A stretch of DNA of 43,964 nucleotides. Source: Burkholderiales bacterium. GTDB taxonomy: Bacteria; Pseudomonadota; Gammaproteobacteria; Burkholderiales; SG8-41. This document shows, in pieces, positions 1 to 7,284 of the stretch. The notes beneath the pieces were generated by a model that saw nothing but the letters and a program-made list of their open reading frames with translations, was not told where the DNA came from and did not search any database. Position numbers and translations under genes: made by a program. The stretch covers positions 1-43,964 of the forward strand of contig JAIENU010000096.1 of the NCBI GenBank assembly GCA_019751125.1, read 5' to 3'. The stretch's first letter is position 1. Each line of letters begins with the position of its first letter.

Positions 1-437
1 TCGGGCGGACCGAACTGCAGCGCGAATTTGGCCACCAGCGGCGCGAGGAAGGTGATCATCACCACCGCGAAGAAGGCACCAATGAAGGACGAGGTGAAAG
101 CCGTGGTCAGTGCTTCGCCGGCACGGCCCTGCTGCGCCATCGGGTAACCGTCAAAGGTGGTCGCCACCGACCAGGGTTCTCCCGGAATGTTGAACAGGAT
201 CGAGGTGATTGCACCGCCGAACAGCGCACCCCAGTAGATGCAGGAGAGCATGATCACCGCCGAAGTCGGCGGCATGCTGAAGGTCAGCGGCAGCAGGATC
301 GCGATGCCGTTGGCGCCGCCCAGCCCGGGCAGGACGCCGATCAGCACACCCAGCGTCACGCCGATCACCATCAGCAGGATGTTGAACGGCGTCAGCGCGA
401 CCGAAAAACCGTGAAACAGGGCGTTGATTTCTTCCAA
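1..437 (-). CDS. Tripartite tricarboxylate transporter TctA-family permease (N-terminal part, runs off window)
   Basis: Large membrane subunit of a TTT-type secondary carboxylate uptake system. About 145 N-terminal residues are present; the rest lies beyond position 1. The reading starts MEEINALFHGFSVAL, the usual TctA opening, and continues into hydrophobic segments with the Gly/Pro-rich stretch GVLPGLGGANG typical of the family. I place the start at a TTG (437-435) because AAGGGAG lies about 8 bases upstream and the N-terminus then matches the family; no ATG fits as well. It is the third gene of a tctC-tctB-tctA operon, 85 bases after tctB. The substrate cannot be read from the sequence. 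Confidence 0.88.
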   Translation of the reverse strand, partial: MEEINALFHGFSVALTPFNILLMVIGVTLGVLIGVLPGLGGANGIAILLPLTFSMPPTSAVIMLSCIYWGALFGGAITSILFNIPGEPWSVATTFDGYPMAQQGRAGEALTTAFTSSFIGAFFAVVMITFLAPLVAKFALQFGPP

Positions 438-522
438 AGTACCGGCTCCCTTGTCAGCTCATTTGTTTTTGCTGGTTTTTGTTCTTTGTTCGCGGCACAG
501 CCCGCGAATTACGTTCCGCGCA

Positions 523-1044
523 TCACAGCCCAATCAGGCTCAGCGGATTGAACTCACCCTTGAACAGAGGCACCTTGAACCACACCTCGAACATCGCATA
601 GGTCAGTGCGCTGACCGCGACGCCAAGCACGACACCCTTGATCCAGCTGTATTTGCCCAGATAAACCATGAACAACGCGATATAGGCCGCGGAGGCGGCA
701 TAAATACCGATCAGCTGGATGCCGAGTACGTAGAACGCAGCGGGAATCAGCACCTGCATGATCTGGCGCAGCGCCCCCCACTCGACAAACAGCTTGTTGG
801 CGGAACCGTCCTTGTTGCGCAGCACGCCGATCACGGTAAGCACGGTGCCGATGCAGATCAGCAAACCGATGTAGAACGGGAAATAGCCGGCCTCGGGGCC
901 GTCGCCCCCCCATTTGGCGCCGAGCCGCACACTGTCATAGATCACCATGCCACCGATCAGCAACAGGAAGGCCGCTACGGTCAGTTCCGCGGCACGCATC
1001 GAGATGCCGCTCTGGGACTCGCCTGAGGAATTGTTTTCACTCAT
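523..1044 (-). CDS. Tripartite tricarboxylate transporter TctB-family small membrane protein
   Basis: Small membrane subunit of the TTT uptake system, 173 residues. A short polar N-terminus is followed by about four hydrophobic segments (roughly residues 20-37, 58-76, 95-130 and 135-155), as expected for TctB. The motif PEAGYFPFYIGLLI at about residues 50-63 is characteristic. It lies between tctC (87-base gap) and tctA (85-base gap) on the same strand, which supports one transcript. The start ATG is preceded by a weak purine stretch. The assignment rests on topology, motif and context. Confidence 0.9.
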   Translation of the reverse strand: MSENNSSGESQSGISMRAAELTVAAFLLLIGGMVIYDSVRLGAKWGGDGPEAGYFPFYIGLLICIGTVLTVIGVLRNKDGSANKLFVEWGALRQIMQVLIPAAFYVLGIQLIGIYAASAAYIALFMVYLGKYSWIKGVVLGVAVSALTYAMFEVWFKVPLFKGEFNPLSLIGL

Positions 1045-1131
1045 CTTTACAGTCTCGGATTACAAATAACGCAAGGGTAGCGCGCACGGTGGCGCGGACA
1101 CCCCCTGCCGGGGATGCCGCGCCGCGCACGC

Positions 1132-2133
1132 TCAGGGTTTGGCGAGGAAGCCCGCTTCCTTCATCAGGTCTCGATGCAGGGACTCGGCCTTGCCCACCCA
1201 GTCGGCATAGGGCTTGCCGGTCAGGAAGGTCTGGTTGAACGCGCCGTCTTCCATGAATTTCTTCCACTCGGGAGTGGCTCGAACCTTGTTGAACAGGTCG
1301 ACATAGAAGTTGACGGCTTCGGGCGGCACACCGGCCGGCATGAAGATGCCGCGCAGCATCACGTACTCAGTGGGCACGCCGGCTTCCTTGCAGGTCGGAA
1401 TGTCATACCAGGACTGGGTGTCGGTCACCTTGGTCTTGTACGGCATGCGCTCGTCATCGAACACGCACAGCGCGCGCAGCTTGCCGGCGCGCCAGTGGGC
1501 CACGGCTTCGATCGGATTGTTGACGGTGGCATTGACATGTTTGCCGACCAGCTGGGTCGCCACCGCGCCGCCGCCCTTGAACGGGATGTAGGTGAACTTG
1601 ACGCCGGCCGCTTTTTCAACCGCGACGGTCAGGATCTGGTCTTCCTGCTTGGCGCCGGTGCCGCCCATCTTGAAGGTATTGGGTGGCGCTTTTTTCACCG
1701 CCTCCAGGAATTCCTTGGCGTTCTTGTAAGGATCCTCGGCATTGACCCAGAGCACGAAGTTGTCGAGTGACAGCATCGCCACCGGAGTCATGTCTTTCCA
1801 GTTGAATGGCACGCCGGTCGCCATCGGCGTGGTGAACAGGTTGGACAGCGTGATGATGATCTTGTGCGGATCGCCTTTGGCTGCCTTGACCTCGAGGAAA
1901 CCTTCGGCACCCGCGCCGCCGGACTTGTTCACCGGAATCAGCGCCTGCTTCATCAGGTTGTGCTTGGCAACAATGCCCTGGATCAGGCGCGCCATCTGGT
2001 CTGCACCGCCGCCGGTGCCGGCGGGAATCACGAATTCCACGGGTTTGGTGGGCTCCCAGGCTGCTGCTGGTGCCGCCATGGTGGCCGCGCACAGTGCAAG
2101 CACTGCGCCCGAAAACAATCGCTGAATCTTCAT
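1132..2133 (-). CDS. TctC/Bug-family periplasmic binding protein (with tctBA)
   Basis: Periplasmic solute receptor, 333 residues, with a cleavable signal peptide (about residues 1-25, ending APAAA-WEP). The Bug signature follows: KPVEFVIPAGTGGGADQMAR at about residues 30-49, then the second-lobe region around FKGGGAVATQLVG. The ATG has a strong AGGAGG about 6 bases upstream. It is the first gene of tctC-tctB-tctA, so unlike the four other Bug genes in this window it has its own membrane partners. The ligand is probably a small carboxylate, but the sequence does not show which one. Confidence 0.93.
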   Translation of the reverse strand: MKIQRLFSGAVLALCAATMAAPAAAWEPTKPVEFVIPAGTGGGADQMARLIQGIVAKHNLMKQALIPVNKSGGAGAEGFLEVKAAKGDPHKIIITLSNLFTTPMATGVPFNWKDMTPVAMLSLDNFVLWVNAEDPYKNAKEFLEAVKKAPPNTFKMGGTGAKQEDQILTVAVEKAAGVKFTYIPFKGGGAVATQLVGKHVNATVNNPIEAVAHWRAGKLRALCVFDDERMPYKTKVTDTQSWYDIPTCKEAGVPTEYVMLRGIFMPAGVPPEAVNFYVDLFNKVRATPEWKKFMEDGAFNQTFLTGKPYADWVGKAESLHRDLMKEAGFLAKP

Positions 2134-2415
2134 GACACTCCTCCTATCGATGTGTGACGACGGTGCCGGGATTTGCTCCGGTGGCTACCGGGCCCGACTT
2201 TTGTGATGCGTCTTTGACGCCATTCTTGAGCAACTGCGGCAGTGAAACAATTGACCGCAATCAAGAATCGAGTATATCCGCGGGGGGCGTTGCGCTGACA
2301 TGGAACCTGAGGGCCGTGAAAAGAAACACTGCTCCGGCCGGGACACAGAGTTCAGGTAATGCCGGTCATGCCGCCTTGTATGAATAACAATGAAACAAAA
2401 CCTGGGCCAATGAAA

Positions 2416-2438
2416 TATCAATAAAATCAATTACTTAT
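2416..2438 (+). repeat. AT-rich IHF-like dispersed motif, copy 1
   Basis: Reads CAATAAAATCAATTACTTAT from 2419. It contains AATCAA-TTAC-TTA, an exact match to the IHF consensus WATCAR-N4-TTR, preceded by an A-rich arm. It sits 3 bases beyond the hairpin that follows the usp gene. Five further copies occur in the window; function is not established. Confidence 0.6.
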
Positions 2439-2441
2439 TAT

Positions 2442-2470
2442 CAGTCCGGCACCATTATGATGCCGGACTG
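2442..2470 (-). terminator. Hairpin after the usp gene (probable terminator)
   Basis: A perfect 10-bp inverted repeat, CAGTCCGGCA / TGCCGGACTG, with a 9-base loop, lies 12 bases past the stop of the universal stress gene. On the minus strand the following sequence is AT-rich but has no uninterrupted T run, so termination efficiency is uncertain. Confidence 0.6.
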
Positions 2471-2482
2471 CGACACAGTTGC

Positions 2483-2911
2483 TCAACGAATCAGGGTGAT
2501 CGGAACCTGGGTCAGGTGCAATACCTTGGTCGCCACCGAACCGAGCACGAGGCCGGAGACCGCGCCAAGGCCGCGGCTGCCCATCACGATGCGGTCACAG
2601 CGCTGCGATTTGACGAAAGCCGCAATCACATCGGCAGGGTCGCCAACACTGATGTGCGGCGTATACGGGATCTTCGCCGCATCCAGCTTCGCCTTCGCCG
2701 GGGCCAGCGCCTTCTCCCCTTCCTCCTTGTAGTACTGGTTCAGCGAGTCGGTGCTGATGAACATTTTCACGTTCACCCCGCCCATCGTCATCTGCGCATT
2801 GAGCAGGTGCAGTTCGATGGGCGCCTTGTAGAGCGCGCTTTCCTTGACCAGGAAATCGATCACGCGAGCCGAGTTCTCCGAACCATCCACTGCCACGAGT
2901 AACTTTGCCAT
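2483..2911 (-). CDS. Universal stress protein (UspA family)
   Basis: Single-domain UspA protein of 142 residues, the usual length. It opens with MAKLLVAVDGSENS, the first strand and nucleotide-binding loop. Near the C-terminus it has GSRGLG...GLVLGSVA, which fits the ATP-binding pattern G-2X-G-9X-G(S/T) seen in MJ0577-type members. It is therefore probably an ATP-binding cytosolic stress protein. The gene starts 13 bases after terC and is the last gene of the operon headed by the manganese riboswitch, so its expression may follow manganese. Confidence 0.92.
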   Translation of the reverse strand: MAKLLVAVDGSENSARVIDFLVKESALYKAPIELHLLNAQMTMGGVNVKMFISTDSLNQYYKEEGEKALAPAKAKLDAAKIPYTPHISVGDPADVIAAFVKSQRCDRIVMGSRGLGAVSGLVLGSVATKVLHLTQVPITLIR

Positions 2912-2924
2912 TTTGTATGCTCCT

Positions 2925-3671
2925 TTAATCTTTTTTGGCTTGTGTGCTGTCAGCCAGATCGACTGGAGCAGCAGCTTCAGCCTCCTCTTGTGCGCCAGCG
3001 GGTTTTTTGCGTGCGGTCATGACCTTGCCAACGATCACCACCAGTGCGGCGCCAGCCACCGGCGCGGCGTACTTGAGCCACGGCGCATTGGCGACCATCC
3101 ACTCCTTGACCACGACGTCATGCACGAACATGTCGCCGGCAATCCAGCCGAGCAGTGCCGCGCCACCAACCACGACGATCGGGAAACGGTCCATCAGCAT
3201 CAACACCAGCTTGCTGCCGTAGACGATGATCGGCACGCTGACCAGCAGGCCGAAAACGACCAGACCGATGCTGTCCTTGGCTGCACCCGCGATCGCGATC
3301 ACGTTATCGAGACTCATCACCGCATCAGCCACGATGATGGTCTTCACCGCACCGAAAAGATTGGTGCTGGCATCGATTTCATGGTCGCCGTCATCATGCG
3401 GCACCATCAGTTTCAGGCCGATCCAGAACAGCAGAACCGCACCGACGATTTTCAGGTAGGGGATCTGCAGCAGCTGCAGCGCGAAGAAAATCAGCACGAC
3501 GCGCAGCGCGATCGCGCCGAACACGCCCCAGAAAATGGCGAGCTTGCGCTGCGCCTCGGGCAATCGCCGCGACGCCAGCGCGATCACCACTGCGTTGTCG
3601 CCGCCGAGCACAATGTCGATGGCGATGATCTGTACGACTGCGACCCAGAATGCTGGAGAGGTAATGTCCAT
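2925..3671 (-). CDS. TerC/Alx/YkoY-family membrane protein, probable Mn(2+) exporter
   Basis: 248 residues with about seven hydrophobic segments. Both acidic TerC signatures are visible: IDIVLGGDNAVVIA near residue 18-31 and ADAVMSLDNVIAIAG near 114-128. In Alx and YkoY homologues these acidic residues lie in the membrane and are tied to manganese export. The C-terminus is a charged tail (about residues 220-248). The ATG is preceded by CGGAAG. It lies 143 bases after the permease gene and downstream of a yybP-ykoY riboswitch, the classic regulator of this family, so a manganese role is well supported by context. The 143-base gap could hold a second promoter, but I see no good one. Confidence 0.92.
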   Translation of the reverse strand: MDITSPAFWVAVVQIIAIDIVLGGDNAVVIALASRRLPEAQRKLAIFWGVFGAIALRVVLIFFALQLLQIPYLKIVGAVLLFWIGLKLMVPHDDGDHEIDASTNLFGAVKTIIVADAVMSLDNVIAIAGAAKDSIGLVVFGLLVSVPIIVYGSKLVLMLMDRFPIVVVGGAALLGWIAGDMFVHDVVVKEWMVANAPWLKYAAPVAGAALVVIVGKVMTARKKPAGAQEEAEAAAPVDLADSTQAKKD

Positions 3672-3814
3672 GGTTGACTTCCGTTAAAAGCTTGGTGGTT
3701 CAGGGAAACGCCGTTGAGAGGGCGCAAAGAAAAAAACAGCGCAGGAGACAGTGTAAAGCAGCACTCCGGCAAACGCGAAACTGCTGGACGGCTTCAGATG
3801 CGGCGCACGGTGCA

Positions 3815-5182
3815 TCAGGACACCACAGCAGGCACCGTCACCACCGGCAGGTGAATGACGGATGTTTTGTGTTTTTCGTGAGGCTCCCAGCCGAGCACGG
3901 CTAGCATCACGAAAAAACCGGCGACGTAGGCCACCGCGACATGCCAGCCGTGGCGCAGCCACAGCCCGACCGACCGGGCCTCCGGATACATGTTCGACAG
4001 CGCGACGCCGGCACTCGAGCCGAACCAGATCATCGACCCGCCAAAACCAACGGCGAAGGCCAGCACACCCCAATCATAGCCACCCTGCTTCAAAGCCAGT
4101 GCGGTCAGCGGAATGTTGTCGAACACCGACGAGATGAAGCCCAGGCCGAACGCCGACTCCCAGGATGCCGGCGGCAGCTTTTCCACCGGCATCATTGAGG
4201 CGCAGAGCACCAGCGAGAGCAGGAAGATGCTGCCCTTGGTCGCCTCGGGCACGAGGTCCCACTGCGGCCTGCGCCAGGGCACGCAGGCGAGGATCACCAC
4301 CCATACCGCAACACCGATGAACGGGAAGGCATCGGACAGGTGATTGAATTTCAGGTTGATGGTGACGTTGGTGACAATGGCCGCGACCAGGATCAGGCCG
4401 ACAATCGCCATCCGTGCCCAGTCCACCGGTGCGTGCTCGCTGACGTCACGGCTGATCGGCGCGTATTTGTGCTGCTGCAGCGCCGCCGGAATGCCGCAGA
4501 CCACCAGCGCCACAGCCGCGGCGACATAGGCGTGCAGCACATCGAGGGGGCTGACACCGTCGAGCCACATCATCGTCGTTGTCGTGTCGCCGACCACACT
4601 GCCGGCGCCGCCGGCGTTTGAAGCCGCAACAATCCCGGCCAGGTAACCAATGTGCACCTTGCGCTTGAACAGCGTGGCTGCCAGCGTGCCACCGATCAGC
4701 GCGGCCGCAATGTTGTCGAGAAACCCTGACATCACCCAGACCATCACCAGCAGTGCGAACGCGCCCTTCCAGCCGTCGGGCAGGAAACGTGGAAGCACCA
4801 GCGGCAGGTGGCTGCGTTCGAAATGATTGGACAGGATCGCGAAACCGACCAGCAGGCACAGCAGGTTGGTGATGATCACCCATTCATGGGCCAGGTGCGC
4901 GAGCAGCCCGCCGATGCCGTCACCGGTCTTGAATCCGGTGAAACCGACCTTGTAGAGCGCGATGACCACCAATCCGGTCAGCGCCACACGCAGCGTGTGT
5001 TTGTGAAACAGCGCCACGCCGAGCAAGGTCAGGGCAAACAGGATGAAATCGAAGGGGATGCCAAACACGGCTGGCAGATCACCCGCGGCAACAGCCATGC
5101 CGGGATGAACAGCCAGCAGCAGGCCGGCCCAAATCATGCCCGCCGGCGCGCGTTGACGCGTCTGCCCCTCAAACAGTTTCAT
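3815..5182 (-). CDS. Ion-transporter (IT) superfamily permease, NhaD/citrate-transporter-like, under Mn riboswitch
   Basis: 455 residues and about 11-12 hydrophobic segments. The two halves each carry a DN-type motif, GFLDNIAAALIGG (about residues 153-165) and SSVFDNIPLTALAL (about 353-366), the pseudo-repeat of the IT superfamily (NhaD, ArsB, CitMHS). ASNAGGAGSVVGDTTTTMMW near residue 187-206 is a conserved ion-site segment of the NhaD-like branch. Na+/H+ antiport or carboxylate transport are the usual annotations. Its place directly behind a manganese riboswitch and ahead of terC argues that it moves Mn(2+) or a counter-ion in manganese stress; that is inference. The start ATG has GAGAGG 5 bases upstream. 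Confidence 0.85.
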   Translation of the reverse strand: MKLFEGQTRQRAPAGMIWAGLLLAVHPGMAVAAGDLPAVFGIPFDFILFALTLLGVALFHKHTLRVALTGLVVIALYKVGFTGFKTGDGIGGLLAHLAHEWVIITNLLCLLVGFAILSNHFERSHLPLVLPRFLPDGWKGAFALLVMVWVMSGFLDNIAAALIGGTLAATLFKRKVHIGYLAGIVAASNAGGAGSVVGDTTTTMMWLDGVSPLDVLHAYVAAAVALVVCGIPAALQQHKYAPISRDVSEHAPVDWARMAIVGLILVAAIVTNVTINLKFNHLSDAFPFIGVAVWVVILACVPWRRPQWDLVPEATKGSIFLLSLVLCASMMPVEKLPPASWESAFGLGFISSVFDNIPLTALALKQGGYDWGVLAFAVGFGGSMIWFGSSAGVALSNMYPEARSVGLWLRHGWHVAVAYVAGFFVMLAVLGWEPHEKHKTSVIHLPVVTVPAVVS

Positions 5183-5271
5183 GCACCCCTCTCAAGTCGC
5201 CAGCGAGGACCGCGGGCCGGGTGCACCACTTGCAGGGGCGCATCTCAGCACGGCCTTCGCCTCAGAACAGC

Positions 5272-5286
5272 ACGGCCCTGGGCCGT
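5272..5286 (-). promoter_or_regulatory. GC-rich palindrome in the riboswitch expression platform
   Basis: ACGGCCC-A-GGGCCGT (as read on the minus strand) lies 12 bases past the manganese aptamer and about 90 bases before the permease ATG. A related AAGGCCGTGCTG element follows. No T run follows the hairpin, so control is more likely through ribosome access or Rho than intrinsic termination. Confidence 0.4.
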
Positions 5287-5298
5287 ACCACAATTAAT

Positions 5299-5432
5299 CC
5301 GGGCAAAGGTCTCGCCTGCAATGCTGAATTGCCGACAGGGCCGGGGTTGCGGAGCCAGCCGCTACCCGTGATGACGACCCTGCCGCAGCGACCCCCCTCT
5401 CGAATCGCCTTGGCTACTCCCCTTTGTGGCGC
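5299..5432 (-). ncRNA. yybP-ykoY manganese riboswitch
   Basis: Cis-acting Mn(2+) sensor in the 5' leader of the permease-terC-usp operon. On the minus strand it reads CACAAAGGGGAGTAGCC (5428-5412), then GGGTCGTCATCAC in the middle, and ends GGCGAGACCTTTGCC. These are the invariant parts of the family: the AAAGGGGAGUAG loop, the GUCGUCA loop that docks against it to hold Mn(2+), and the closing GAGACCUUU strand. The outer P1 stem is CAAAG with CUUUG. The GCAGGG/CCCUGU pairing supports the second helix. An extra stem, GGCGCTGG/CCAGCGCC (5429-5459), lies just upstream. Manganese binding usually switches the downstream exporter on. Confidence 0.93.
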
Positions 5433-5527
5433 TGGAGTACTGAAACCGTCCCCAGCGCCGGTGGGTTCTACCATGCCCCTTCAAAACGCGTCAACACAAA
5501 CTGCCGGCGGCGGGGCATGCCTTGCAA

Positions 5528-7201
5528 TCAGAACAGCCCGACCACCTTGCCGTCGTCGGTCAGGTCGATCTTCTCCGAGGACGGCACCTTGGGCAATCCC
5601 GGCATGGTCATGATGTCGCCGCAGATCATCACGATGAACTCCGCGCCGGCGGCAAGCCGCACCTCGCGGATGTTGACCATGTGACCGCTCGGCGCACCAC
5701 GCACGCTGGCGTCGGTCGAGAACGAGGACTGGGTCTTCGCAACGCACACCGGGTAGTGGCCGTAGCCGCCCTCCTGCAGCTCCTTGATGCGGTTGCGCAC
5801 CTTGGAGTCAGCGGAAATGTCTGCGGCACCATAGACCTTGGTCGCAATCTTCTTCATTTTCTCCCACAGCGGATCGCTGTCTTCGTAGACGAAGGTCGGG
5901 CTCGACTTCTGCTCGCACATGTCGACGACGATCTTCGCCAGCTCGGCGGCACCCTTGCCGCCCTCGCCCCAGTGGTTGGCGACCACGACCTTGGCACCGA
6001 GCTTGGTGATGCGGTCGGTGAGCAGGTCCATTTCCGCCTTGGTATCGGCGGTGAAGCGGTTCACTGACACCACGCAGGGAATGCCGTAGACGTTCTTCAC
6101 GTTGTTGACGTGGCGCTCGAGGTTAACCAGGCCTTTTTCCAGCGCGGCGAGATTTTCCTTGTTGAGGTCTTCCTTGCCGACACCGCCGTGGTGTTTCAAC
6201 GCGCGCACGGTGGCAACAATCACCGCGGCATTGGGCTTCAGGCCCGCCTTGCGGCACTTGATGTCGAGGAATTTCTCGGCGCCGAGGTCGGCACCGAAGC
6301 CGGCTTCGGTCACCACGTAATCGACCAGTTTCATCGCCGCCTTGGTCGCGATCACCGAGTTGCAGCCGTGGGCGATGTTGGCGAAGGGACCGCCGTGGAT
6401 GAACGCAGCGTTGTTTTCCAGCGTCTGCACCAGGTTCGGCGCCAGCTGGTCCTTCAGCAGCACGGTCATCGCGCCGTGGGCCTTGAGGTCACGCGCGCGT
6501 AGCGGCTTGTTGTCGCGGGTGTAACCGAAGACGATGTTGCCGAGGCGCTCTTTCAGGTCCTTCAGCGAGGTCGCGAGGCAGAAAATCGCCATCACTTCGG
6601 AGGCAACGACGATGTCGAAGCCGTCTTCGCGCGGGTAGCCGTTGGCGGTGCCGCCGAGGGACACGACGATGTCGCGCAGCGCGCGGTCGTTCATGTCCAT
6701 CACCCGCTTCCAGGTGATGCGGCGCGGGTCGATGCCGAGCTCGTTGCCGTGCGAGATGTGGTTGTCGATCATCGCAGCGAGCAGGTTGTTTGCCAGTGCG
6801 ATCGCGCCGAAGTCGCCGGTGAAGTGCAGATTGATGTCCTCCATCGGCACCACCTGGGCGTAACCGCCGCCGGCAGCACCACCCTTGACGCCGAACACCG
6901 GGCCCAGCGAAGGCTCGCGCAGGCAGATCATCGCCTTCTTGCCGATGTGGTTCAGCGCGTCGCCGAGGCCGACCGTGGTCGTGGTTTTGCCCTCGCCAGC
7001 GGGCGTCGGGTTGATCGCGGTGACCAGGATCAGCTTGCCGTCCTTCCTGTCCTTCAGGCTGTCGACATACTCGAGCGAAACCTTGGCCTTGTAGTGGCCG
7101 TAGGGCACAAGGTGTTCTTCCGGGATGCCCAGCTTTTGCGCGATCTTGTTGACGCGCTCCATTTTTGCCGCCTGGGCAATTTCGATGTCCGACAGTGCCA
7201 T
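5528..7201 (-). CDS. fhs: Formate-tetrahydrofolate ligase
   Basis: Cytosolic enzyme making 10-formyl-THF from formate, THF and ATP. It has 557 residues, the standard length. The P-loop-like ATP site TPAGEGKT is at residues 66-73, followed by [20 protein letters not shown], a family hallmark. I start at ATG 7201 ([10 protein letters not shown]): AGGAGAGG lies about 8 bases upstream, whereas an in-frame ATG at 7222 overlaps that ribosome site. The gene lies 83 bases after fdsA, so formate can be either oxidised to CO2 with NADH or activated into the C1-folate pool from one gene cluster. Confidence 0.97.
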   Translation of the reverse strand: MALSDIEIAQAAKMERVNKIAQKLGIPEEHLVPYGHYKAKVSLEYVDSLKDRKDGKLILVTAINPTPAGEGKTTTTVGLGDALNHIGKKAMICLREPSLGPVFGVKGGAAGGGYAQVVPMEDINLHFTGDFGAIALANNLLAAMIDNHISHGNELGIDPRRITWKRVMDMNDRALRDIVVSLGGTANGYPREDGFDIVVASEVMAIFCLATSLKDLKERLGNIVFGYTRDNKPLRARDLKAHGAMTVLLKDQLAPNLVQTLENNAAFIHGGPFANIAHGCNSVIATKAAMKLVDYVVTEAGFGADLGAEKFLDIKCRKAGLKPNAAVIVATVRALKHHGGVGKEDLNKENLAALEKGLVNLERHVNNVKNVYGIPCVVSVNRFTADTKAEMDLLTDRITKLGAKVVVANHWGEGGKGAAELAKIVVDMCEQKSSPTFVYEDSDPLWEKMKKIATKVYGAADISADSKVRNRIKELQEGGYGHYPVCVAKTQSSFSTDASVRGAPSGHMVNIREVRLAAGAEFIVMICGDIMTMPGLPKVPSSEKIDLTDDGKVVGLF

Positions 7202-7284
7202 GTTGATTCCTCTCCTGAACAAAATAGTTATTGATGCCCGCTCCAGCGGGCGTTGTGTTTGTGCAGCCTTAAACCCTGGCCAGC

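Larger units (their letters stand above)
2134..2482. other. Intergenic region: tctC upstream region and end of the usp operon
   Basis: No convincing gene in about 350 bases. It should hold the promoter of the tctCBA operon (reading leftward). Near the right end it carries the AT-rich repeat (2416-2438) and a 10-bp hairpin (2442-2470) behind the universal stress gene. Short open frames here lack codon bias and ribosome binding sites. Confidence 0.6.
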
